DNA of 64,000 nt from contig ONEW01000001.1 in the NCBI GenBank assembly GCA_900316935.1, positions 32,340 to 96,339 on the forward strand. Reading direction: 5' to 3'. Position numbers and translations under genes: made by a program. This stretch comes from an uncultured Selenomonadales bacterium (lineage in GTDB: Bacteria; Bacillota; Negativicutes; Acidaminococcales; Acidaminococcaceae). A model generated the notes under the pieces. That model was given only the letters and a program-made list of their open reading frames with translations, ran no database searches and was not told the DNA's origin. How positions within the stretch are numbered: position 1 is the first letter of the stretch; each line of letters begins with the position of its first letter. This document shows, piece by piece, positions 9,266 through 18,104 of this stretch.

Positions 9266-10999
9266 TCATTCCTCTTTCTTGCTGCTGTACTGGATTTGAT
9301 ACAGATGGGCATAGAGCCCGTTCAACTGCATCAGCTGGCCGTGCGTGCCGTCCTCGATGAGGCGGCCGTGATCCAGGACGATGATGCGGTCCGCATTCTT
9401 GATGGTCGACAGGCGGTGGGCGATGACGAAGGCCGTACGCCCGATCATGAGCCGGTTCAGGGCGTCCTGCACGATGCGCTCGCTTTCCGTATCGAGGGCC
9501 GACGTGGCTTCGTCCAGGATCAGGATGCGGGGGTCCTTCAGGATGGCCCTGGCAATGGCGATGCGCTGCCGCTGGCCGCCGGAAATGTTTACACCCCGGT
9601 CGCCCAGCTTGGTCTGGTACCCCTGGGGCAGGTTGAGGATGAAGTCATGGGCGTTGGCCGCCTTGGCCGCCGACACGACTTCCTCTTCCGTCGCATCGAG
9701 CCGGCCGTACTTGATGTTATCGTAAACCGACCCATTGAAAAGGAGCGTCTCCTGCGGCACGATACCGACCTGTTCGCGCAGGGAATCCAGGGTGACCGTG
9801 GCAATGTCGACGCCATCCACGCGGATGACGCCCGAATCCACATTGTAGAAACGGGGCAGCAGGCTCGCGATGGTCGACTTGCCCGCGCCCGAAGGCCCGA
9901 CGACGCCGATGATCTGTCCCGGCTGAACGGACAGGCTCAGGTCGTGGATGACCTCTTCGCCGGGATTGTAGGAAAAGCTGACATGTTCAAACGTGACAGC
10001 GCCCTTGACAGGCGGCAGCGGTTTTGCACCGGGCATGTCCGTCACCTCCTCGGGCAGGTCCAGCACGTTGAAGACGCGCTGCGCTGCCGCCAGGGCACGC
10101 TGTATGTTGCCGATGACGCGGGTGATGCGCTTGATGGGGTTCGAAATGTTTACGGCATAGACGAGGAACGCGATGAGCGAGCCCGGCGTCGTTTTGCCGT
10201 CGATGACGTTGTGTCCGCCATACCACAGGATCAGCGTGACCCCAAGGGCCGCAACCAGTTCTATCGTCGGCGTCAGGGTCGCCATGTAACGGGAATTGCG
10301 CATGTTGGCCTTGAAGTTCGCCATGTTTTCCTGGTCGAACCGCAGGATTTCGTAGGCTTCCCGCACGAAGGACTTGACGACGCGGGCTGACGAAACGGAT
10401 TCCTGCAGCACCGACGTGATGTCCGCCGTCGCTTCCTGGATCTGCCCGCCGGAGCGGCGGATCTTGCGGCCGAAAAAGTTCATGAACCACAGCACGATGG
10501 GGAACGTGCAGAACGTGAAGACCGTCAGGCGCCAGTCCAGGTAGACCATGGCGCAGATGGATCCGATGAGGATGAAGCCTTCCGTCACCAGCTCGATCGT
10601 GTTCTCGATGAGGGCGCCCTGCAGGGCATTGACGTCATTCGTCACGTAACTCATGATGGTTCCCGTCTTGTTCTTGTCGTAGAACGACATGGACAGGCGC
10701 TGCAGCTTGCGGAACACTTCGCCGCGGATATCGATGATGACATGCTGCCCCACGTAACTCATGAGATAGTTCTGGCCGAAATAGAAGATGCCGCGGAAAA
10801 TGAAGATGACCACGATGCTGACGGCAATCATGTTCAGCATGAAGGCATCTTTTTCGGACAACACCTTATCCACCATGTCACGGATGATCCAAGGCAGGTA
10901 CAGATTGCCCGCCGCCGCGAGGACCGTGCAGATGAGCGCTGCCACCAGCACTTTCGCGTACGGCTTGATATAGGCTGTAAGTCTCGTATACAGATTCAT
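9266..10999 (-). CDS. msbA: Lipid A flippase, ABC transporter MsbA family
   Basis: A 577-residue half-transporter: six-helix type IV ABC membrane domain (about 1-310) followed by an ATPase domain with Walker A VGPSGAGKST, signature NISGGQRQR, Walker B ILILDEATSALD and H-loop IAHRLST. MsbA-type exporters flip core-lipid A across the inner membrane. The assignment to lipid A rather than drug export rests on position between lpxB and waaA-lpxK, with a gap of only 12 bases to the latter. Confidence 0.92.
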   Translation of the reverse strand: MNLYTRLTAYIKPYAKVLVAALICTVLAAAGNLYLPWIIRDMVDKVLSEKDAFMLNMIAVSIVVIFIFRGIFYFGQNYLMSYVGQHVIIDIRGEVFRKLQRLSMSFYDKNKTGTIMSYVTNDVNALQGALIENTIELVTEGFILIGSICAMVYLDWRLTVFTFCTFPIVLWFMNFFGRKIRRSGGQIQEATADITSVLQESVSSARVVKSFVREAYEILRFDQENMANFKANMRNSRYMATLTPTIELVAALGVTLILWYGGHNVIDGKTTPGSLIAFLVYAVNISNPIKRITRVIGNIQRALAAAQRVFNVLDLPEEVTDMPGAKPLPPVKGAVTFEHVSFSYNPGEEVIHDLSLSVQPGQIIGVVGPSGAGKSTIASLLPRFYNVDSGVIRVDGVDIATVTLDSLREQVGIVPQETLLFNGSVYDNIKYGRLDATEEEVVSAAKAANAHDFILNLPQGYQTKLGDRGVNISGGQRQRIAIARAILKDPRILILDEATSALDTESERIVQDALNRLMIGRTAFVIAHRLSTIKNADRIIVLDHGRLIEDGTHGQLMQLNGLYAHLYQIQYSSKKEE

Positions 11000-11056
11000 G
11001 GAGTCTCCTTGATATCCATTCCGCCAGGTCCGTCAAAGGACATTCCCGCCGGAGAT

Positions 11057-12190
11057 TTATTTCCCGTGCGCCATGCGCAGGACCAGTTCGGCCACGCGGT
11101 GCAGGGCGCCGGGTTCGCCCAGCCGCTCCCGGGTTTCCGCCAGGTCGCGTTTCAATTGGGCGTAGCGTGCCGGTTCCATCAGTTCCAGGCTCACACGCGC
11201 CACCGTCTCCGGCGTGCAGGCGTCCTGCAGCAGTTCCGGCTCAATCAGCCGGCCTGCCACGATGTTCGGCAGCCCGATATTCGGGATTTCCACGACATGC
11301 TTCGCAATCCAGAAGCTGACGGGAGATGCCTTATACAGGATGACGCAGGGCAGATTGCAGAGGGCCGCCTCCAGCGTCACCGTGCCGCTCGTGGCGATGG
11401 CGAAATCGGCCACGGACATGACGTCGTAATTGCACCTGTCCGTAATCCGGATATCCAGGCGCGTTTCTGCAATGGCCTGATGCAGTTCCGTTTCCGGGAT
11501 GGTGGAAGCCCTGAGCATGGCGAAATCCAAATCCGGGCGCCGGGCATGGAGGATCTTTGCCGCTCCCAGCATGACCGGCAGAAGCCGCTGGATTTCCATG
11601 GGACGGCTGCCCGGCAGGAGCAGGACGAGCGGATGCCCCGGCCGTTTGCCCGCTAATTTTTCCGCTTCCCTGCGCGGCAGGGACGGATGTACCGTGTCCA
11701 CGAGGGGATGTCCCACAAACTCGATGTCCGCGCCATATTTTTTATATAGTCTGTATTCGAAGGGGAAAATCGACGCAATCTTGTCGACGACCTTCACGAC
11801 GCCTGCCGCCCGCCCCGGACGCCAGGCCCAGGCAGATGGCGGAATAAAGGACACGACCGGAATATGACGTTTTTTTGCCAGTTTTGCCAGGCGCATGTTG
11901 AAGCCCGGATAATCGATGGTGAGCAGCACATCGGGGCGGCGGTCCTCCATGAGGCGGAGGAACGCCGTGCGCAGCCGCAGGATGTCCGGCAGTTTGCGCA
12001 GCACTTCCACGAACCCCATGACGCTGTGGTCTTTGATGTCGAAGACCACCTCGCCACCGGCCTGCCGCAGATTATCGCCGCCCATGCCGTACACTTCGGC
12101 ATCCGGTTCGATTTTCAGGATGGCCCGGCAGATGGCGCCGGCATGCAGATCGCCCGACGCTTCCCCGGCAGAAATCATAATTCTAGTCAT
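11057..12190 (-). CDS. lpxB: Lipid-A-disaccharide synthase LpxB
   Basis: It joins UDP-2,3-diacylglucosamine and lipid X to form the lipid A disaccharide. The 377-residue GT-B family 19 protein begins ISAGEASGDLHAG, the LpxB hallmark, and contains FIPPSAWAWRPGRA and LLLPGSRPMEIQRLLP. AGGTGG lies 5 bases before the ATG. It is the first gene of the operon running left to lptB, behind an extended -10 promoter and a terminator that separates it from lpxI. Confidence 0.97.
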   Translation of the reverse strand: MTRIMISAGEASGDLHAGAICRAILKIEPDAEVYGMGGDNLRQAGGEVVFDIKDHSVMGFVEVLRKLPDILRLRTAFLRLMEDRRPDVLLTIDYPGFNMRLAKLAKKRHIPVVSFIPPSAWAWRPGRAAGVVKVVDKIASIFPFEYRLYKKYGADIEFVGHPLVDTVHPSLPRREAEKLAGKRPGHPLVLLLPGSRPMEIQRLLPVMLGAAKILHARRPDLDFAMLRASTIPETELHQAIAETRLDIRITDRCNYDVMSVADFAIATSGTVTLEAALCNLPCVILYKASPVSFWIAKHVVEIPNIGLPNIVAGRLIEPELLQDACTPETVARVSLELMEPARYAQLKRDLAETRERLGEPGALHRVAELVLRMAHGK

Positions 12191-12231
12191 AATCCACCTA
12201 TTATCATTTCCATTAAAGATAATACCAAATA

Positions 12232-12240
12232 ATTATATCA
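12232..12240 (-). promoter_or_regulatory. Extended -10 promoter of the lpxB-msbA-kds-lpt operon
   Basis: On the minus strand TGATATAAT forms a perfect extended -10 (TGnTATAAT) about 42 bases before the lpxB start. No good -35 is visible, which is common for extended -10 promoters. It lies just downstream of the lpxI terminator, so it is the most likely source of the 12-kb operon. Confidence 0.7.
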
Positions 12241-12251
12241 TATTGAAACGG

Positions 12252-12283
12252 AAAAAACGACTGAAAACGCTCTTTCAGCCGTC
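12252..12283 (-). terminator. Intrinsic terminator after lpxI
   Basis: On the minus strand an 11-bp stem (GACGGCTGAAA with TTTCAGTCGTT, two G-U pairs) around a short loop runs straight into a T tract. It starts 11 bases after the lpxI stop codon and ends the bam/lpx block. Confidence 0.88.
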
Positions 12284-12294
12284 TTATTCCCCCA

Positions 12295-13101
12295 TTATTT
12301 CACCAGAATCGTGATGTTGTGTTCATCTGCCATGGCAATGGTTTTTTCGCGGTCGATGATGAGGGTGCTTCCAGCCTCGATGACGATGCCTGTCGCCCCC
12401 GCATGGATCATGGACTGCATTGTGTCCGGCCCGAAACCGGGCACGTCGAACCGCTTATCCTGCTGCGGTTTCGCCGTTTTAGCCACGATGACGCCGCCTT
12501 TGCCCAGAAAGCCGCCGCGCAGGATGCACGCATCCGTGCCCTCGATGGCCTCGAGGGCCATGACGGCCTGGTTTTTCACGACGACGGTCTGGCCGACATC
12601 GAGCCGGCCCAGCTCCTTCGCCATCCGGAACCCAAACTCCATATCCTTCCGTTCCGCTTCCGTCGGCTTGCGTTTCGTCAGCACGCCCGGTGGCGGCAGC
12701 AGCGGCTGAATCAGCTTCGTCTGGTCCATGACCTTCATGCCCGCATCCTCAAGCAGTTTGACGATGGCGTTCATGATGGTGTCGTCTTTGCGGTCCGGCA
12801 GAGAAGCCAGCACGCGGATGGCCGTCAGGTCGGGAAGCACGACGCCCTTGCGGTACAACCCTTCCTTCGTGACCTTGCCGATCATGGTCACTTCCCGGAC
12901 ACCGTTCTGTTTCAGCGTGGAAATGATTTTTCCCGCCTTGCCGGGGTTGATTTCGTAATAGGCGTCGGCGCATCCTTCCAGGTCCTCGTCCGGCGTGGCG
13001 ACGACGCAGATGATGACGATCCGGTAACCCAGGGACCTGGCCGCCCGCGCCACGTCGACGGGCAGGTGGCCGATACCTGCCAGGATTCCGATGGTCTCCA
13101 T
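12295..13101 (-). CDS. lpxI: UDP-2,3-diacylglucosamine pyrophosphatase LpxI
   Basis: It hydrolyses UDP-2,3-diacylglucosamine to lipid X and UMP, replacing LpxH, which is absent here. The 268-residue protein belongs to the LpxI (DUF1009) family: IGILAGIGHLPVDVARAAR at the start, IGKVTKEGLY in the middle, and the C-terminal domain with FDVPGFGPDT and GATGIVIEAG. The ATG at 13101 follows a perfect GGGAGG at 13109-13114; longer in-frame extensions run into a stem-loop and are unlikely. It sits after lpxA and before a strong terminator. Confidence 0.94.
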   Translation of the reverse strand: METIGILAGIGHLPVDVARAARSLGYRIVIICVVATPDEDLEGCADAYYEINPGKAGKIISTLKQNGVREVTMIGKVTKEGLYRKGVVLPDLTAIRVLASLPDRKDDTIMNAIVKLLEDAGMKVMDQTKLIQPLLPPPGVLTKRKPTEAERKDMEFGFRMAKELGRLDVGQTVVVKNQAVMALEAIEGTDACILRGGFLGKGGVIVAKTAKPQQDKRFDVPGFGPDTMQSMIHAGATGIVIEAGSTLIIDREKTIAMADEHNITILVK

Positions 13102-13160
13102 ATCGATTCCTCCCATTGGGCGGGGTCCCCTCCGACCAGGGCCCTCCCCTGTACAACAAG

Positions 13161-13190
13161 AAGGGCAGCGGTTTGTCACTCGCTGCCCTT
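13161..13190 (-). terminator. Stem-loop between lpxA and lpxI (possible attenuator)
   Basis: A perfect 10-bp inverted repeat (AAGGGCAGCG with CGCTGCCCTT, 10-base loop) starts 12 bases after the lpxA stop. It is followed on the minus strand by CTTCTTGTTG rather than a clean T run. It may reduce read-through into lpxI or protect the upstream message. Confidence 0.5.
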
Positions 13191-13201
13191 CCGTAATTTC
13201 C

Positions 13202-14005
13202 TTATTTACGGGTGTGGATGATGCCGCGTTCCACATTGCGCAGGAACCGCATCAGGTGTTCCACCGGCTCGCTGCTGTCCAGTTCCTGTTCCATGGTTTC
13301 CACCGCCTGTTCCAGCGGCAGGCCGCTGCGGTACAGGATACGGAAGGCCTTTTTCAGCTGCGAACGGATTTCCAGCGGCATACCGGCGCGGGCCAGGCCG
13401 ACGCTGTTCAACCCCGCCACGAAGGCCGGGTCGCCCGAAACGAGCATGAACGGCGGAACGTCCTGGGAAATACGGCTCATGCCGCCCACCATGGCGTTAC
13501 GGCCGATACGGCAGAACTGGTGCACTGCCGCCAGGCCGCCGATGATGGCGCGGTCTTCGACGACCACATGTCCGGCCAGCGTCGCCACGTTGGACATGAT
13601 GACGTTGTTGCCTACGATACAGTTATGGGCCACATGGGTGTAGGCCATCATGAGGATGTCGTTGCCCAGGCGGGTCTCGTTTCCTTCGCCCGTGGCGCGG
13701 CTGACCGTGCAGCACTCACGGAATGTGCAACGGTCCCCGATGACGGTCGAGCTGTGCTCGCCCGCGAACTTCAGGTCCTGCGGTTCCCCGCCGATGGATG
13801 CACCGGGGAAGAAACGGCAGTCCTTGCCGATATACGTGTACGGATGGATGACCACGTGGGGTCCCACGATGCATCCGTCGCCCAGTTCCACATCATGTTT
13901 AATAACGGCGTACGGGCCGATCGTCACATTCTTGCCGATCACCGCGCCATTTTCAATTATGGCTGTATCATGGATTTTACACAATGGTGTAATTACCGAT
14001 GCCAT
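13202..14005 (-). CDS. lpxA: UDP-N-acetylglucosamine O-acyltransferase LpxA
   Basis: First enzyme of lipid A synthesis, adding a hydroxyacyl chain to UDP-GlcNAc. The 267-residue protein is a left-handed parallel beta-helix with hexapeptide repeats (IENGAVIGKNVTIGPYAVI) and the LpxA-specific YTHVAHNCIVGNNVIMSN segment containing the catalytic His. GGEPQDLKF is also LpxA-typical. The ATG at 14005 is preferred because of the GGGAG site upstream. It follows fabZ after a 211-base gap and precedes lpxI. Confidence 0.97.
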   Translation of the reverse strand: MASVITPLCKIHDTAIIENGAVIGKNVTIGPYAVIKHDVELGDGCIVGPHVVIHPYTYIGKDCRFFPGASIGGEPQDLKFAGEHSSTVIGDRCTFRECCTVSRATGEGNETRLGNDILMMAYTHVAHNCIVGNNVIMSNVATLAGHVVVEDRAIIGGLAAVHQFCRIGRNAMVGGMSRISQDVPPFMLVSGDPAFVAGLNSVGLARAGMPLEIRSQLKKAFRILYRSGLPLEQAVETMEQELDSSEPVEHLMRFLRNVERGIIHTRK

Positions 14006-14216
14006 TTTGTCACACTCCCTGCCGTTCTCTGTCTCTGATCTTGTGGAAAACACGCATAGTCCACCTGTGATTATCTATATAGTCGGATTTCCATCCTGGT
14101 TTCAGCTCTGTATTTTCCCCGTTTTTCAGGGTTATACGCGTAAAATTCAAATTTACGTTCATTTTTCATGGCAATCTGACTGTTTTTCGCAAAATTTCTT
14201 TATATTTGGCAGGAAT

Positions 14217-14660
14217 TTATTTCGTGGTTTCCTGGATGGCAAAGAAGCAGTCACATTCGCAGGCCACTTCGCCGTCCACCTTGCCTTCGCAGTGGATGAC
14301 GCCCATGGTGCCGTGGATCTTGACGACTTCGGCACGGGTCACGAGCTGGTCGCCGGGAATGACAGGTTTGCGGAAGCGGACCTTGTCAATCTTACCGAAC
14401 ACGGCGATCTTACCGCGGTTTTCCGGAGGATACAGCATGGCTACGCCGCCGACCTGGGCCATGGCCTCAATCAGCAGGACGCCCGGCATGATCGGTTCGT
14501 CGGGAAAATGTCCCAGAAACTGCAATTCGTTGAGCGTGATGTTCTTCACGCCCACCGCCCACTTCATCGGCTCCAGGTCCAGGATGCGGTCCACAAGGAG
14601 CATGGGAAAACGATGCGGCAGAATCTTCTTTATTTCAGTGACTTCCAAACGAATGGCCAT
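14217..14660 (-). CDS. fabZ: 3-hydroxyacyl-ACP dehydratase FabZ
   Basis: A hotdog-fold dehydratase of fatty acid synthesis, 147 residues, with catalytic His51 (LGHFPDEPIMPG) and Glu65 in LIEAMAQV. It competes with LpxA/LpxD for hydroxyacyl-ACP, which is why it is often encoded with them, as here between lpxC (immediately adjacent) and lpxA. Confidence 0.97.
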   Translation of the reverse strand: MAIRLEVTEIKKILPHRFPMLLVDRILDLEPMKWAVGVKNITLNELQFLGHFPDEPIMPGVLLIEAMAQVGGVAMLYPPENRGKIAVFGKIDKVRFRKPVIPGDQLVTRAEVVKIHGTMGVIHCEGKVDGEVACECDCFFAIQETTK

Positions 14661-15491
14661 TTATTTACCCTCCCTGTATGCAATAATCTGTTTCGCTAAT
14701 TTCGAATTATAGGCATGTCCCGATTTGACGGCAATGACATGGCCTTCCCAAGGTCCCAGCAGGAACAGGTCCCCCAGGACATCGAGAATCTTGTGCCGCA
14801 CCAGCTCGTCCGGAAAGCGGGGTACGGACAGGCATTTCGTGTCGTCGTAGACAAGGGCGTTTTCCAGATTGCCCCCCAGGCCGAGACCCATCTTCTTCAT
14901 CTGTTCCACTTCGTTCATGAACCCGATGGTCCGGGCCGGCGCGATTTCCTTAAGGAACGACTCCTCCGTCAGTTCCACATCCTTGTACTGCGTCCCCAGG
15001 AGCGGATGGGAATTGATGGATGTGAAGGAAACCCGCACGCCGTCATAGGGTATCATGACGATGTATTTATCCCCGTCGTAGACGCTGAAAGCACGGTCCA
15101 CCTTGTAGACTTTGCGTTCCGCGTCCTGCTCCTTGCGGCCGGCCCGGAGGACCAGCTGCGCGAAGACGAGGCCGCTGCCGTCCGCCACAGGCGGTTCCGG
15201 CGAGTTCATCTCGATGCGGCAGTTGTCTACATGCATCATGGCCAGGGAGGCCAGCAGGTGTTCTACCGTGAAGACCTGGACCCCATTCTCGCTGATCGTC
15301 GTGGCCCGCAGGGTCGACGTGACCAGTTCGGCCTTCGCGTGAATCTCCGGTTTATCCGGCAGGTCCGTCCGGATGAAGACGATGCCCGTATCCGGAGCGG
15401 CCGGCTTCATCGTCATCGTGACGGGTTTGCCGGAGTGCAGCCCGTTACCGGAGTAGCTGATTGCGGCTGTCAGTGTTGTCTGCTTCTGCAT
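14661..15491 (-). CDS. lpxC: UDP-3-O-acyl-GlcNAc deacetylase LpxC
   Basis: Zinc enzyme for the committed step of lipid A synthesis. The 276-residue protein has the metal ligands in the expected motifs: His78 (VEHLLAS), His233 and Asp237 (HKILDVLGDL), plus catalytic His259 (KSGHA). It is a stand-alone LpxC, not an LpxC-FabZ fusion, though fabZ starts right after its stop. Confidence 0.97.
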   Translation of the reverse strand: MQKQTTLTAAISYSGNGLHSGKPVTMTMKPAAPDTGIVFIRTDLPDKPEIHAKAELVTSTLRATTISENGVQVFTVEHLLASLAMMHVDNCRIEMNSPEPPVADGSGLVFAQLVLRAGRKEQDAERKVYKVDRAFSVYDGDKYIVMIPYDGVRVSFTSINSHPLLGTQYKDVELTEESFLKEIAPARTIGFMNEVEQMKKMGLGLGGNLENALVYDDTKCLSVPRFPDELVRHKILDVLGDLFLLGPWEGHVIAVKSGHAYNSKLAKQIIAYREGK

Positions 15492-15549
15492 TTGGATTCC
15501 CCTTTATCTGTTGATTTCAATCACAATCTGTCCGGCCCGTTCCGCCGTT

Positions 15550-16446
15550 TCAGCCTTGTTTCTTCTTGCGGAAGCGCTGCCGGCCGTCCTTCCAGCGGTC
15601 GTGCACCCAGAACCACATGGGCGGGTTGCTGCGGATTTCCTGCTCCAGGATGCCGATCAGTTTTGCCGTCGTATCGTACAGGTCCTTCTCTTTATCTTTT
15701 GTCTTAGCCGTGTAGATAGGCGGATAAATCTTCGCGCGGCACGATCCGTCCGGGTCGTAGTGCATGAAGATGGGCAGCACCGGGCACCCGAATGTGCGGG
15801 AGAACACAGCCGGCCCGCCGGGCGTCACAACCTTTTTCCCGAACAGGTCCAGCGTCACACCCGTGTCATTCGTGTCCTGGTCGAACAGGATGCCCAGGAG
15901 GTGCTTCTGCTTCAGATAGCGCCCCATGGCGAGGACGCCTTCCTTGCCGCGGTTGTAGGCTACTTTCTGGCCTACCATCCCGCGGTATTCGTTGATGAAA
16001 CGGTCCATGGCACCATTGTTCTGTTTCCTGGCGATGCTCAGAATGGGATAGCCGTGCATGGCGACTGTCGCCCCCAGCAGCTCCCAGTTCCCGAAATGGC
16101 CTGTGCACATGATGACGCCCTTGCCCTGCGCATACGCTTCCTCCAGATACTCCAGCCCGTCGGTCTTGACGACGGACCCGATTCCCTGCTTCTTCAGCAG
16201 AGGGAAGCGCAGCACCTCGATGATCATGCGCCCGAACTTGACGACGCTCTCCACCACCACGCGGCGCGCCTCTTCCCGGGACAGTCCCAGACATTCCTGC
16301 ACATTGGCCGTCGCCATCTCCATGCGCCATTCCGGCACGAAGTGCAGAGCGAACCGGCCCAGCCAGTTCCCGAAGGCCAGCCCCCAGCTTTTCGGCAGGA
16401 TACAGAATATCCTGCTGATGAGCTTCATCAGATAATAAACAAACAT
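15550..16446 (-). CDS. LpxL/HtrB-family lipid A acyltransferase (copy 2)
   Basis: A 298-residue acyltransferase of the LpxL/LpxM family with an N-terminal membrane anchor and the catalytic H(X4)E motif in TGHFGNWE. It has FDQDTNDTG and PGGPAVFSRTFGCP, common in this family. The ATG at 16446 is used; an upstream in-frame GTG at 16452 is also possible. It lies between lpxD and lpxC, while copy 1 lies in the kds/lpt operon, suggesting the two act at different steps. Confidence 0.92.
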   Translation of the reverse strand: MFVYYLMKLISRIFCILPKSWGLAFGNWLGRFALHFVPEWRMEMATANVQECLGLSREEARRVVVESVVKFGRMIIEVLRFPLLKKQGIGSVVKTDGLEYLEEAYAQGKGVIMCTGHFGNWELLGATVAMHGYPILSIARKQNNGAMDRFINEYRGMVGQKVAYNRGKEGVLAMGRYLKQKHLLGILFDQDTNDTGVTLDLFGKKVVTPGGPAVFSRTFGCPVLPIFMHYDPDGSCRAKIYPPIYTAKTKDKEKDLYDTTAKLIGILEQEIRSNPPMWFWVHDRWKDGRQRFRKKKQG

Positions 16447-16485
16447 AGACACACACCTGACGAGGTCCCCTGCAGGGAACCCCCG

Positions 16486-17532
16486 TTATTTTCCCTCTTT
16501 GGCGGATTCCAGCTGCGCTTCGAGAGCCGCCATCTGTTTCTTCAGTTCCTTCATGTTCTTCGTGATTTCCGTAATCTTGCGCAGTTTGGACTGCTGGCGC
16601 AGCCATTCCAGATGCGGCATGGACGGGAATCCGGCCAGGACCTGGTTGTCCCCCACGTTGTTGATGACGCCGCAGCGGCCGGCGAAAGTGTTATTGTTGC
16701 CGATGGTGATATGGCCTACCGTAGCGGCCTGGCCGCCGAAGGTGTTGTTGTTGCCGATATGGACGCTGCCAGGGATGCCGACAAGGGCGACGAACAGGTT
16801 GTTCTCGCCGACGACATCGTTATGGCCGAGATGGACCAGGTTGTCCATCTTCGTCCCGTTGCCGACGATGGTGCTGTCCACCGTCGCGCGGTCGATACAG
16901 GTGTTGCAGCCGATTTCCACGTCGTCACCGAGCACCACGTTGCCTGTCTGCAGCACCTTGTTGTGCCTGCCGTTCATGGTGACGAAGCCGAAGCCGTCGC
17001 CGCCGATGACGCAGCCGGCCTGCAGGATGTCCCGGTTTCCCACGACGCAATTTTCCCGGATGGTGACATTGGGATAAATGATGCAGTCCGAACCCACGCG
17101 GACATGGCGGCCCACATAGACATGGGGATAGATGACCGTGTTGTCCCCTACCTCGGCGCCTTTATCGATGACGGCAAAGGGCATGACGGCCACATTTTTA
17201 CCGATTCTCGCATCGGCCGCGATACAGGCCAGGGGGCTGATGACGCGTTCCATCTCCTCGCGGGGACGGAACAGTTCCAGCAGCTCCGCAAAAGCTTCAC
17301 GGGGATTTTCCACCCGGATGACCGGCCGGTCCTTCAGCTCCCCTTCCCCGTGCGCCAGGATCATGGCACCGGCACGGCTTTTCCCGCACACCTCCACATA
17401 GGGCTGTACGGCAAAGGAAATCTCCGTCGGTCCCGCTTCCGCCAGGCCGTTGACACCGGTAATCTTCAGGTCCGACCCGTTTTCGAGCGTTCCGTGAAGC
17501 AATGCTGCCAATTCCTGCAATGTTTTTTCCAT
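16486..17532 (-). CDS. lpxD: UDP-3-O-acylglucosamine N-acyltransferase LpxD
   Basis: Third acylation step of lipid A. The 348-residue protein has an N-terminal uridine-binding domain (about 1-100), a hexapeptide-repeat beta-helix (IGKNVAVMPFAVIDKGAEVG to HIGNNNTFGG) with the LVHLGHND region expected to hold the catalytic His, and a C-terminal helix. GGAGG is 8 bases upstream of the ATG. The gene lies between an OmpH-like gene and lpxL, as in many diderms. Confidence 0.96.
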   Translation of the reverse strand: MEKTLQELAALLHGTLENGSDLKITGVNGLAEAGPTEISFAVQPYVEVCGKSRAGAMILAHGEGELKDRPVIRVENPREAFAELLELFRPREEMERVISPLACIAADARIGKNVAVMPFAVIDKGAEVGDNTVIYPHVYVGRHVRVGSDCIIYPNVTIRENCVVGNRDILQAGCVIGGDGFGFVTMNGRHNKVLQTGNVVLGDDVEIGCNTCIDRATVDSTIVGNGTKMDNLVHLGHNDVVGENNLFVALVGIPGSVHIGNNNTFGGQAATVGHITIGNNNTFAGRCGVINNVGDNQVLAGFPSMPHLEWLRQQSKLRKITEITKNMKELKKQMAALEAQLESAKEGK

Positions 17533-17550
17533 ATCCCTATCCTCCAAAAT

Positions 17551-17581
17551 AAGCGGACGATCCGACCCGGTCCGTCCGCTT
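17551..17581 (-). other. Stem-loop between the OmpH-like gene and lpxD
   Basis: The arms AAGCGGACG and CGTCCGCTT form a perfect 9-bp stem with a 13-base GC-rich loop, followed on the minus strand by ATTTTGG and then the lpxD ribosome site. The short T run makes a full terminator doubtful; it could attenuate or act as a processing site. Confidence 0.45.
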
Positions 17582-17653
17582 AGGCTCGCCTAAAAGGTAC
17601 GGTGACAAAGGGTTGCCGGAAACTGCCGCAAGACTTGTTCCCTGCCTTCGGGC

Positions 17654-18061
17654 TTATTTCATTTTCGCGATGATGTCTTCCGTCACATCGACGCCGCCGG
17701 AAGGAACGGCGTCCTTCAGCAGGATGGCGCTCAGCTTCTTCTCTTTGGAAACTTCCTGCATGGCCGTATCCAGGCTGGCTTTCAGCTTGTTCTGGGCCTC
17801 CGAGGAAGCGACCTGCATCTGGGCGGATTTGTCGCGGGCAATCTTGTCCTGTTCTTCCTGGCTCTTGCCCTCGCTTTCCTTCTTCATATCTTCCTGGAGC
17901 TGCTTGGACTTATCCTGCAGTTCCTTCTTCACGTTCTGCACAGCCGTCGACTGCTGTTCCACCTTCCGCATATCCACGACGCCGAAAGCGGCGTTACGGC
18001 TGGTGCAGCCAAAGGCCAGCAGGGAGCAGGCGATCATGAGGCAAGCTAATAATTTCTTCAT
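17654..18061 (-). CDS. OmpH/Skp-like small lipoprotein
   Basis: A 135-residue protein beginning MKKLLACLMIACSLLAFGC, with a lipobox LAFGC, so probably a lipid-anchored periplasmic protein. The rest is charged and strongly helical with a conserved OmpH-type core (FGVVDMRKVEQQS near the start of the mature part and a C-terminal KLSAILLKDAVPSGGVDVT). Skp/OmpH proteins chaperone outer-membrane proteins in the periplasm. It is the shortest of three such genes in a row. Confidence 0.75.
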   Translation of the reverse strand: MKKLLACLMIACSLLAFGCTSRNAAFGVVDMRKVEQQSTAVQNVKKELQDKSKQLQEDMKKESEGKSQEEQDKIARDKSAQMQVASSEAQNKLKASLDTAMQEVSKEKKLSAILLKDAVPSGGVDVTEDIIAKMK

Positions 18062-18104
18062 AGGTATTTCATCCTTCCTGATTTCATTGATTTGCAATCC
18101 GGGT

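Noticed and set aside
14009..14056. A short minus-strand frame (about 14 codons, MRVFHKIRDRERQGV-like) ending just before lpxA
   Set aside because: It has an AGGTGG upstream, but it is too short to judge and has no regulatory codon pattern.
14071..14169. A 32-codon minus-strand frame (MKNERKFEFYAYNPEKRGKY...) between fabZ and lpxA
   Set aside because: No good ribosome site and no recognised homologue. It could be a leader peptide, but nothing beyond an open frame supports it.
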